Shown: positions 1-6,279 of the stretch, in pieces | How the letters are laid out: each line of letters starts with the position of its first letter | How positions within the stretch are numbered: the stretch's first letter is position 1 | From: Thermocrinis sp. | GTDB taxonomy: Bacteria; Aquificota; Aquificia; Aquificales; Aquificaceae | DNA: 6,735 nucleotides | Reading direction: 5' to 3' | Assembly: GCA_009903855.1 (NCBI GenBank) | Contig: WYEK01000121.1 | Span: forward strand, 1 to 6,735 | Made by a program: the position numbers and the translations under genes | The notes under the pieces: generated by a model | The model's database searches: none | What the model saw: the letters and a program-made list of their open reading frames with translations, nothing else | Told to the model about the DNA's origin: nothing

Positions 1-917
1 TCGTAAGAAGAGAGCCTTATGACCCCTGTGATCCAGGGAAATCTGCTGGCAAACTTGGCTCCCCAGATGATCTCGTTGGTGTTAGAGCTGTAAGAGGAGG
101 TCCACACATCCGATATATCAAGGGAAATGCCAAGCCAGTCCAAGAGCCATTTGTCTATTGGTAGGTAGTTGTACCAAAGGACCGGATAACCATAAAGCTG
201 AAACTCTGCGTCTATTTCGTGTCCTATGCCCGGGTCCATATGGTAAGGTCTTGCCAGCACCAAGAGGGCAGGTCTGTTGTTTTTCACGCACCATCGCAGA
301 ATTTCCAAAGACTTTTCCCGCATACTTTTGTCAAACTCCTCAAGGGATGCAAAGCCTTCCCTTACTGCCTCTACCACCTCTTCGTAGGTGAGGTCCTCCA
401 CCGCTGGCTTTAAGCTTTCAAAGAGATACTTAGGCAAAAGCTCTGGCTCCCCAAAGGGCACAAAGGGAGAAACGTACTTTATACCCCTCTCTTTGAACTC
501 GTCCCTCTCTTTAAGAAAGCCCGCCTTTATGTTCTCCGGTGCCATCATCACCCGAGTGCAACACAGCGTATCCATCACATGCCCCCTCAAGAAAGATGGC
601 AGGGAATAGATCATGGGCACAAAGAGGATGTCTATGTCCTTGTGCAGGAGCTCTCCTATGTGTCCCGCAAGGGCTTTCACTGGAAAGCAGCTATCCATGG
701 TGATCCTACCCTTGCCGTAAGTTCTGTATTGCTCCTCGGAAGTGTCCGAGCTAAAAACTACCTTCATACCCAGGCTGTTAAAAAAGCCCACCCAAAAGGG
801 CGCTGTGCCCCAGATGTTTAAAAACTTGGGAATGCCTACTTTAATGGACCTTTTGGTTTGCCCTTTTTGGTTTGAACGCAGTTTTTCTAACAATTTGGGC
901 AATGTTAGGAAACTCAT
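1..917 (-). CDS. DUF2229/COG3580-type protein, acyl-CoA dehydratase activase-associated (3' end cut by window edge)
   Basis: An open frame runs without a stop from the ATG at 917 to the left edge, giving 305 visible residues. It matches the DUF2229 (COG3580) family as I know it: a KVGIPKFL start to the domain (about 26-33), DSCFPVKALAGHIGEL with C77 (75-90), an LCC pair at C119/C120, and RPYHMDPGIGHEID (223-236). In long fused proteins this domain follows a dehydratase activase; here it is a separate gene just downstream of one. The cysteines and the HgdA/HgdB-like context suggest an iron-sulfur electron acceptor, but the substrate is unknown. The start was chosen because AGGAGG sits 7 nt upstream (930-925). 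It makes the gene overlap the activase by 77 nt and adds about 25 residues before the conserved domain. A later non-ATG start near 845 is the alternative. Family call confident; start and function less so. Confidence 0.85.
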   Translation of the reverse strand, partial: MSFLTLPKLLEKLRSNQKGQTKRSIKVGIPKFLNIWGTAPFWVGFFNSLGMKVVFSSDTSEEQYRTYGKGRITMDSCFPVKALAGHIGELLHKDIDILFVPMIYSLPSFLRGHVMDTLCCTRVMMAPENIKAGFLKERDEFKERGIKYVSPFVPFGEPELLPKYLFESLKPAVEDLTYEEVVEAVREGFASLEEFDKSMREKSLEILRWCVKNNRPALLVLARPYHMDPGIGHEIDAEFQLYGYPVLWYNYLPIDKWLLDWLGISLDISDVWTSSYSSNTNEIIWGAKFASRFPWITGVIRLSSY

Positions 918-2994
918 CCTGCACCCTCCTCAGCTCCTGTTGAAGGAGCTTAAGCTCGCTTTCGTCTTCTACAAGCCCCTTTGGACATGCGTTGCCCACT
1001 ATGAGCCTAAGCCAACCCTTCTCCAAGGGCACCTTACTCCAAGGTCTTCCTTCCCCTTCTCCTACAAACACATCTATGAAGGTCCTCTGACAGTTCATAG
1101 GACACCATCTGCATACCGTCTCTTGGGATGTGGTTGCCCTGTAGGTTAGGTTTTCTACGGCGTCAAAGCCCCTAAACCGGCTTTTACCTTTTGTCTCAAG
1201 GGCAAGTAAGGCTACACCTAAAGCTCCCGCCTCTCCCGGGTAGGGATGTACAAACACCTGTGCATCTGGCACCTTGGACTTTATAAAGTCCCTCTGGGCT
1301 TTTACCACCGCCAAGTTCTTGTGGGTTCCACCCTGGAGCACAAACTTTTTGCCCACCTGCGCCAAGTTGTTTATGTTGCCTGCGTAAATCCACACGTTCA
1401 AGGGCAGAACAGCGCAAAGCCCCGCAAGGATCTCCTCCGCCTTCCAACCCTTCCTCTGCTGATTGACTATATCGCTTTGTAAGAACACGCCACAGCCCAT
1501 GGTAAAATTGGGAATGGCCTTTGCACTAAAGGCAAGCTTGGCAATGTCCTCCAGTGGTATGTTGAACCTTTCTGCCACTCCTTGCAAAAAGGCACCGTTT
1601 CCGGAGGAACACTGAGAATTTAGCCTAAAATCTACCACAGAACCGTTGCGAAGGATGAGGATCTTTACATCCACCCCACCCACATCGCATATACAGTCCG
1701 CATCCTTAAAAAAGTGCATGGCACCCGTAGCGTGGGCAACCGTCTCCACCACCGCACAGTCCGCTCCCAAAACATCCTTCAGAAGGTCCTTTCCGTAGCC
1801 CGTAAGTCCCAAGCCTATAACCTCCACATCATCCCCAAAGAATTCCCTTATCTGTCTGAAGATGCTTTTGGCATCCTCTATGGGATTGCCCTTGCTGATC
1901 TGATAGCAGGAAAAGACCGGCTCTCCTTCCTCAGAGACGCACACCGCCTTGGCAGTGGTGGAGCCAAAATCACACCCTATGGCGATCCTTTTAACCTTCT
2001 TGGGAACGATCTTCTTATACTGCCCTTCGTACTCTTTCAAAAACTCCCTTAGCTCCTCCTCAGAGGACACAAGCCCTCTCTTTCCCTCCTTCAGTTTCTC
2101 TTGGTATTGCCCCTCCTCTATCCACCACCTGAGCCTATCCAAGCCCTCATAAACTCCGCCTTCCTCCTCCATGGCATAAAAGACACAGCCAAGGCTCGCA
2201 TAGTAAAGGGAGTTTTCGGGAACTACCACCAGTTCCTCCATCTCTTGGTCCGTGCAATCCCTCAAGCCCTTTTCCTTCCACATTCTCTGAAGGTGCACAC
2301 GCCAAGCCTCCCTAAGCCCCCTAAAGAATAGATTGGGACCTCCCAACAGTAGCACCTTCCACATGGGAGTGTTCCCTTTGGCAAGCTGGGAAAGGTTCTG
2401 ATAAACCACCGCGTCAAAGAGGGAAGCCATGATCTCCTCCGGTGGCACTCCAGCCTTTTGCAGGGTATTCACATCCGCCTCCGCGAAGATGCCACATTTG
2501 GCACTTACCTTGTGGAGGTTGTAGCCTTTGTATCCCATAGAGCCCAGCTTTTCCTGAGGAATTCCAAGCTTTCTTGCGGTCTTTTCTATAAAGGTACCCG
2601 TCCCACCCGCACAGGCGTTTTGCATAAAGACCTGCTTTACCCTTTTCCCATCAACCTCTTTGAAAAAGATCGCTTTCATATCCTCCCCACCGATTTCGCT
2701 AACAAACCTCACATCTGGATGGAGTTTTTCCACTGCAGTGGAGACCGCAACCACCTCTTGAACAAACTTTCCCCCCACCAGCGGAGCGATCAGCGTAGCA
2801 CCAGAGCCAGTGAAATAGACCCTGTCCCTTCCGGGCTTAAAACCAAAGTTCTCTTCAAGCTTTTTTAAGAACTCATACACCCTCTCTGCGGTCTTTGTGT
2901 TATGCCTTTCGTAGGCTTTATCTAAGATGTTCCCACGATCATCCACCAAAACGTACTTACAGGTGGTGCTTCCTACATCTATGCCCAAAATCAT
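841..2994 (-). CDS. Two-domain acyl-CoA dehydratase activase (BcrAD/BadF/HgdC-type ASKHA ATPase)
   Basis: A 717-aa protein containing two copies of the activase domain that normally works as a homodimer. Domain 1 (about 1-275) starts with GIDVGSTTCK and has GGED (102-105), NACAGGTGTF with C128, and KCGIFAEADV with C167. Domain 2 (about 336-600) starts with GCDFGSTTAK and has GGVD (439-442), SQCSSGNGAF with C462, and MGCGVF with C501. The 39-residue Cys-Cys spacing is the same in both copies and matches the cluster-binding pair of HgdC, where one [4Fe-4S] bridges two subunits. A single chain could therefore form a pseudo-dimer holding one cluster. A C-terminal segment adds C628, C631, C635 and C670. 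In the family, ATP hydrolysis drives an electron from this cluster to a dehydratase-type partner. The ATG overlaps the upstream stop as ATGA, implying coupling. Cytoplasmic; no signal peptide. Family certain, substrate system unknown. Confidence 0.93.
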   Translation of the reverse strand: MILGIDVGSTTCKYVLVDDRGNILDKAYERHNTKTAERVYEFLKKLEENFGFKPGRDRVYFTGSGATLIAPLVGGKFVQEVVAVSTAVEKLHPDVRFVSEIGGEDMKAIFFKEVDGKRVKQVFMQNACAGGTGTFIEKTARKLGIPQEKLGSMGYKGYNLHKVSAKCGIFAEADVNTLQKAGVPPEEIMASLFDAVVYQNLSQLAKGNTPMWKVLLLGGPNLFFRGLREAWRVHLQRMWKEKGLRDCTDQEMEELVVVPENSLYYASLGCVFYAMEEEGGVYEGLDRLRWWIEEGQYQEKLKEGKRGLVSSEEELREFLKEYEGQYKKIVPKKVKRIAIGCDFGSTTAKAVCVSEEGEPVFSCYQISKGNPIEDAKSIFRQIREFFGDDVEVIGLGLTGYGKDLLKDVLGADCAVVETVAHATGAMHFFKDADCICDVGGVDVKILILRNGSVVDFRLNSQCSSGNGAFLQGVAERFNIPLEDIAKLAFSAKAIPNFTMGCGVFLQSDIVNQQRKGWKAEEILAGLCAVLPLNVWIYAGNINNLAQVGKKFVLQGGTHKNLAVVKAQRDFIKSKVPDAQVFVHPYPGEAGALGVALLALETKGKSRFRGFDAVENLTYRATTSQETVCRWCPMNCQRTFIDVFVGEGEGRPWSKVPLEKGWLRLIVGNACPKGLVEDESELKLLQQELRRVQDEFPNIAQIVRKTAFKPKRANQKVH
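925..930 (-). promoter_or_regulatory. Shine-Dalgarno site that sets the DUF2229 gene start inside the activase gene
   Basis: A perfect AGGAGG on the minus strand lies 7 nt before the ATG at 917-915, within the last codons of the activase gene. It is the main reason for placing the start here rather than next to the activase stop codon. Confidence 0.65.
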
Positions 2995-4505
2995 CTCAGT
3001 CTCCCCATAAGTTTTGCTACGTGCATTACATAGTTGGCAGATGTTCCCACATAGCCATAGTTTGGCACTTTGTAGGTTGCCCTTTTGAGCTGTGGATGTT
3101 TTTCTTCAAAGTCTTTGATCTCTTCCAAGCTCAAGCCCGTTCTCTCCAAGGCTTGTTCAAACTCCTCCTTTGCCCTCCTTTTAGCTTCTGTAAGAACCAT
3201 CTGACAGCGGGAGTATGCATGCACCTCCGAGTCTCCTTTGACCTCTATGGGTGCGTATAGGAGCTCTGGATAGTCTGCCAGCACCTTTGCCATCGCACCA
3301 ACAGACATAGTGTTGGGAAGGCATCCGTAGGGAGACAGCTCGCAGATCATATGGGCTTGCTTGTGTTTTAGTGCGTAGAGGGCTTTGCCAATGAGCATAT
3401 GCCCCTCACCCCCAGTTAACCTGTAGTAAAAGTAAGGTCTTGCCAGTTCCTTCAGTTCCCTCTGGGAGGGCAATGGATTGGGAATGTTATTTAAAGCCTT
3501 TCTGAGCTTGTCGTAGGTTTTCCTGTATAGCCACGCAAAAAATGAGATGGCAAATTTTTTAAGGTAGTATTTTTTTACAAAGGGCTTGGCGTCTTCAAGC
3601 TTGAAAAGTTCCATGTTTATAAGATAGTCCATCCAGACCGCTACCGGTGGTGGGATAACTTCCGCACCTTGCTCCTCCAACCATCTTTTTATGTTGTAGT
3701 TTCCGTCTCCTTCGTGGGTCTGAAGCCAAAACTCTCCGGTGATCTTTACCTTTGCCTTTGGCTGAAGTCTATCCACCTCTATTTCATCCCAAAGCTTTTT
3801 AACTTCCTTTAGGGCATCCACGAAGTAATCGGTGAATATGTGCCAAAGGAAGTTTCCGAGCTTTTTGCCCACTATGGGTCTCTTTTTGAGTTTTTCGTAA
3901 AGCACTTCCACACTGTCCTTTACTACCTGGTCTGTTTGACCCTTTTTTACTTCGTAAGGTCTTGTGGCGTATTCCATGTCCGTTATCAGGTCTCCCATAA
4001 ACATGGCATAGACGAGCCCAAGGGTAAGAGGCATGCTTATTTCCAAGCCACCACCCTCTACAGATTGTTCAAGCTGTAGAAGGTCCAAAAGAAAAAGCCT
4101 AAAGTCCCGTAGGTTTAGCCCTTCAAGGACCCTCTCGTAGGATTCGTGATACTGTCCGAACCTACAAGGTCCGCAGGCACCGATCGTAACAAACACGTAC
4201 CTATCCCTTACCGCCTCCCTTCCCTCTTTCTTTTCAATGTCCATAAGGGTCCTTGCTAAGTTTCCTGCGGTGAAGGTGGTAGGACAGCAAGCACCTACAT
4301 CTATGTACTCCTTCCCTATGTCCAAATCTACCCTTTCTATATTAGGCAAGGGCTTTGCCTTATAGCCCATGTTTTCCAAGGCACCCGTTATGAGCCGTTC
4401 GTGTTTAAAGGTAAGCCCACCAAATAGTATGGTAGTGTATGGTCTTTCCTCCTTGGTAAAGGGTCTTGGCTTGTAGGCTTTATACTCAAAGCTTACTGCT
4501 TCCAT
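2991..4505 (-). CDS. COG3581-type protein, 2-hydroxyacyl-CoA dehydratase/activase-associated
   Basis: A 504-aa cytoplasmic protein, first gene of the minus-strand operon. Conserved-looking cysteine motifs are GACCPTTFTAGN (C73, C74), ACGPCRFGQYHESY (C111, C114) and ICELSPYGCLPNTMSVGAM (C388, C395), with a further C434. These and the central GEFWLQTHEGDGNYN stretch (257-271) fit the COG3581 family, which is distantly related to the iron-sulfur subunits HgdA/HgdB of 2-hydroxyglutaryl-CoA dehydratase. The domain is often the C-terminal part of fused activase proteins; here it is free-standing and encoded first. I infer that it binds an iron-sulfur cluster and, with the DUF2229 protein, accepts electrons from the activase. 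No substrate can be named. The start is supported by AGGAGG at 4517-4512, 6 nt before the ATG, and by a promoter just upstream. The stop overlaps the next start by 4 nt. Confidence 0.85.
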   Translation of the reverse strand: MEAVSFEYKAYKPRPFTKEERPYTTILFGGLTFKHERLITGALENMGYKAKPLPNIERVDLDIGKEYIDVGACCPTTFTAGNLARTLMDIEKKEGREAVRDRYVFVTIGACGPCRFGQYHESYERVLEGLNLRDFRLFLLDLLQLEQSVEGGGLEISMPLTLGLVYAMFMGDLITDMEYATRPYEVKKGQTDQVVKDSVEVLYEKLKKRPIVGKKLGNFLWHIFTDYFVDALKEVKKLWDEIEVDRLQPKAKVKITGEFWLQTHEGDGNYNIKRWLEEQGAEVIPPPVAVWMDYLINMELFKLEDAKPFVKKYYLKKFAISFFAWLYRKTYDKLRKALNNIPNPLPSQRELKELARPYFYYRLTGGEGHMLIGKALYALKHKQAHMICELSPYGCLPNTMSVGAMAKVLADYPELLYAPIEVKGDSEVHAYSRCQMVLTEAKRRAKEEFEQALERTGLSLEEIKDFEEKHPQLKRATYKVPNYGYVGTSANYVMHVAKLMGRLR

Positions 4506-4511
4506 GAGACC

Positions 4512-4517
4512 CCTCCT
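4512..4517 (-). promoter_or_regulatory. Shine-Dalgarno site for the COG3581-type gene
   Basis: AGGAGG (continuing GG) on the minus strand, 6 nt before the ATG at 4505-4503. It lies inside the short predicted leader of about 16-18 nt. Confidence 0.75.
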
Positions 4518-4528
4518 AAAAAGGTTTT

Positions 4529-4557
4529 TTTATAAAATAAGCTGAATTTTAGGTCAA
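4529..4557 (-). promoter_or_regulatory. Sigma70-type promoter for the activase operon
   Basis: On the minus strand TTGACC (4557-4552) and TATAAA (4534-4529) are separated by exactly 17 bp, a near-consensus pair. Transcription would begin near 4522, leaving a leader of about 17 nt that contains the ribosome site. Seen by eye, not tested. Confidence 0.65.
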
Positions 4558-4591
4558 TAAACTGAGGAAAATCACCCAGCGAACAAATTTC

Positions 4592-4618
4592 AATAGAAAA
4601 TTTTTATAAGTTTCTATT
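4592..4618. promoter_or_regulatory. Inverted repeat in the divergent promoter region, possible operator
   Basis: AATAGAAA (4592-4599) is repeated in inverse as TTTCTATT (4611-4618), a perfect 8-bp dyad with an 11-nt spacer, about 19 bp centre to centre. It lies between the two divergent -35 boxes, 34 bp from the minus-strand one and 22 bp from the plus-strand one, where a regulator could act on both operons. The area is very AT-rich, so a chance match or a promoter UP element is also possible. No regulator gene is in the window. Confidence 0.35.
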
Positions 4619-4640
4619 ATGTATCCATAAGTAAAAGTTA

Positions 4641-4669
4641 TTGCAAAGCAGAAATAAATGTAATAAAAT
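4641..4669 (+). promoter_or_regulatory. Sigma70-type promoter for sorAB
   Basis: TTGCAA (4641-4646) and TAAAAT (4664-4669) have a 17-bp spacer and AT-rich DNA upstream. Start of transcription is predicted near 4676, giving a leader of about 25 nt before the sorA ATG. The overlapping TAATAA at 4661 is a weaker -10 alternative. Confidence 0.6.
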
Positions 4670-4688
4670 TATCAACACAACCCTAAAG

Positions 4689-4696
4689 GGAGGTGA
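4689..4696 (+). promoter_or_regulatory. Shine-Dalgarno site that decides the sorA start
   Basis: GGAGGTGA, with GGAGG ending 7 nt before the ATG at 4701. It supports 4701 over an in-frame TTG at 4641, which would put 20 residues ahead of the Tat motif and coincides with the -35 box. Confidence 0.8.
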
Positions 4697-4700
4697 AAAT

Positions 4701-5966
4701 ATGGACAGAAGGACCTTTTTAAAAGGTGGTCTTTTGGTAGCCGGCGGAGGTTTGATTCTGCCAAAGCTGTCTGTAGCCTACGACCCCAGTGAGATCTTAG
4801 CCTGGAGCCGGTATCCTCTAAAGTCCCCCAAACACCCACTCATAGTTCAAACTATGAGACCAAGGAACTTTGAAACACCAGTGCAGTATTATGAGCACTT
4901 TTACACACCCAACGAAGCCTTTTATGTTAGATGGCATCAGGCAGATTACGCAGACAAAAAGGAAGACTTCAAGGACTATAAGCTAAAAGTCTATGGACCC
5001 GCGGCTAAGAAGCCTGTGGAATTCACCCTTGATGAACTAAAGAAAAACTTCAAGGTGTACGAACTAACAGCGATAAATCAGTGTTCTGGAAACAGGAGAG
5101 GTCTCTCGGATCCAAAGGTTACCGGTCTTCAATGGAGATATAGCGCCCTTGGAAATGCCAAATGGGTGGGTGTAAGGCTCAAGGATGTGCTTGACGCTGC
5201 GGGCGTGGATCCAAAAGCTAAGGCGATAGTTGTTCATTCAAGCTATAACCCACCAACTGTTCAAGGGCAAGACCATTTTGCTAAGGCTATACCCATCTGG
5301 AAGGCTATGGATGAGAACTGCCTTATAGCTTTTGAAATGAACGGTGAGGAACTGCCTGTGGAAAACGGATATCCTGCAAGGCTCGTAATAGCTGGCTGGA
5401 CTGCCACTTACTGGATCAAGGCTGTAACGGATATACAGGTGGTCTTTGATTTGCCAAAGAACTTCTGGTATGACACCGCCTACAGACTTCCAAGGGGCAA
5501 GTTTCCAACTATAGAATTTTGGGACAAGGACCCATCAGCACCCTTTGTCCCAATAACAGAGATGGTGGTAAATTCTCTGGTGGTAAAGTTTGTCAATAAC
5601 AACACAAAGAGGACCATATACCCCTATGAGGTGGATAACACCCAAATAAAGGATATAAAGAACTTTGCACGGATGGGTGATTACATAACCGTTATGGGTG
5701 TGGCTTATGATGGTGGCTATGGCATTAAGATGGTAGAGGTATCTGTGGATGGTGGAAAGACCTGGCAGGAGGCTAAGATAATTAAATCTGATGGTAGGTA
5801 TTCATGGGTGCAGTGGGAACACACCTTTAAAGTGGAAAAGAAGGGTGTGTATAAAGTTATGGCAAAGGCTTCCAACAGGATGGGTCAAACTCAAACCTTT
5901 GAGCTTATATGGAACCCCGCAGGCTATCACAACAATGTGGTGCAAACCTTTAACCTTTATGTTTAA
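4701..5966 (+). CDS. sorA: Sulfite dehydrogenase molybdenum subunit, SorA-like (sulfite oxidase family)
   Basis: A 421-aa molybdopterin enzyme that should oxidise sulfite to sulfate in the periplasm and pass two electrons to a cytochrome c. The N-terminus is a Tat signal (RRTFLKGG at 3-10, a hydrophobic stretch, then LSVA near 23-26), so it is exported folded. The molybdopterin domain covers about 90-245, with the molybdenum ligand C128 in NQCSGNRRG. R77 and H79 in YVRWH match the active-site Arg-x-His of SorA. Y261 in TAYRLPRG is the likely catalytic tyrosine, 133 residues after C128 as against 132 in Starkeya SorA. The C-terminal Mo-co dimerisation domain covers about 285-410 (VEVSVDGGKTW at 346-356). 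sorB follows after 12 nt. SoxC-like sulfane dehydrogenase is the main alternative, but SoxC pairs with a diheme SoxD, whereas the partner here is a small monohaem cytochrome. Confidence 0.88.
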   Translation: MDRRTFLKGGLLVAGGGLILPKLSVAYDPSEILAWSRYPLKSPKHPLIVQTMRPRNFETPVQYYEHFYTPNEAFYVRWHQADYADKKEDFKDYKLKVYGPAAKKPVEFTLDELKKNFKVYELTAINQCSGNRRGLSDPKVTGLQWRYSALGNAKWVGVRLKDVLDAAGVDPKAKAIVVHSSYNPPTVQGQDHFAKAIPIWKAMDENCLIAFEMNGEELPVENGYPARLVIAGWTATYWIKAVTDIQVVFDLPKNFWYDTAYRLPRGKFPTIEFWDKDPSAPFVPITEMVVNSLVVKFVNNNTKRTIYPYEVDNTQIKDIKNFARMGDYITVMGVAYDGGYGIKMVEVSVDGGKTWQEAKIIKSDGRYSWVQWEHTFKVEKKGVYKVMAKASNRMGQTQTFELIWNPAGYHNNVVQTFNLYV

Positions 5967-5978
5967 GGAGGTAATACC

Positions 5979-6248
5979 ATGAGAAAGGTAGTTATGTTAT
6001 CTGCCCTTTTGGTAAGCTTTGGCTTTAGTGCAGAAACCTTAAAGGGAACTCCAGAAGAAAAGGCTGTAATGGGATACTGTCTTCAATGCCATAGCTATGA
6101 TTACATAAAGACCAACGCACCACTTACTCAAAAGGGATGGGAAGGAGTTGTCAAAAAGATGGTCAATGTATTTAAGGCACCTATCCCCGAAGATGCGCAA
6201 AAGCAAATCATTGAATACCTAACCAAATACTACGGGAAGAAAGAATAA
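5979..6248 (+). CDS. sorB: Monohaem cytochrome c, SorB-like sulfite dehydrogenase subunit
   Basis: An 89-aa periplasmic c-type cytochrome that should take electrons from SorA and hand them to the respiratory chain. Residues 1-18 form a Sec signal peptide, with likely cleavage after FSA. The single haem site is CLQCH (C34, C37, H38). M61 in VVKKMVNVF is the probable distal haem ligand. The segment that follows, with APIP near 67-70 and the YLTKYYG end, closely resembles SorB proteins as I remember them. The mature length of about 71 residues is also close to SorB. The ATG is preceded by AAGGAGGT overlapping the sorA stop, so the two genes form one operon with probable translational coupling and near-equal output. 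A generic small cytochrome c is the only real alternative, and the pairing with sorA argues against it. Confidence 0.88.
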   Translation: MRKVVMLSALLVSFGFSAETLKGTPEEKAVMGYCLQCHSYDYIKTNAPLTQKGWEGVVKKMVNVFKAPIPEDAQKQIIEYLTKYYGKKE

Positions 6249-6258
6249 AAACAAAGGT

Positions 6259-6279
6259 AGGAGGGGCTAAGCCCCTCCT
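6259..6279. terminator. Shared hairpin terminator between convergent sorAB and MFS genes
   Basis: AGGAGGGGC (6259-6267) and GCCCCTCCT (6271-6279) form a perfect 9-bp, GC-rich stem with a 3-nt loop. Read on the minus strand it is followed by a T-rich run (TTTGTTTTTATT), so it looks like an intrinsic terminator for the transporter gene, whose TGA overlaps its base. On the plus strand it starts 10 nt after the sorB stop but lacks a clear T-run, so termination of sorAB there may be weaker or aided by Rho. Confidence 0.75.

Noticed and set aside
742..1149. Plus-strand open frame of 135 codons opposite the activase and DUF2229 genes
   Set aside because: It lies wholly antisense to two strongly supported genes, has no recognisable protein motif, and has no good ribosome site at its start.
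1196..1447. Minus-strand open frame of 83 codons in another frame inside the activase gene
   Set aside because: Nested within a well-conserved domain; Gly/Cys-rich translation with no family resemblance.
2458..3260. Long plus-strand open frames (136 and 121 codons) antisense to the activase and COG3581 genes
   Set aside because: Cys/His/Phe-rich translations without domain logic, typical of the complement of Lys/Glu-rich coding sequence; the minus-strand genes explain the DNA.
1..4505. Classical 2-hydroxyglutaryl-CoA dehydratase or benzoyl-CoA reductase operon
   Set aside because: The two partner proteins carry COG3580/COG3581-type motifs rather than HgdA/HgdB or Bcr/Bzd subunit features, and no CoA-transferase, ferredoxin or aromatic pathway gene is in view.
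4641..4700. Upstream TTG start for sorA adding 20 residues
   Set aside because: It coincides with the -35 box, lacks a ribosome site, and would bury the Tat motif; the ATG at 4701 has GGAGGTGA upstream.
6259..6266. AGGAGGGG after sorB as a ribosome site for another small plus-strand gene
   Set aside because: It is one arm of the terminator stem and no plausible plus-strand start and coding frame follows.
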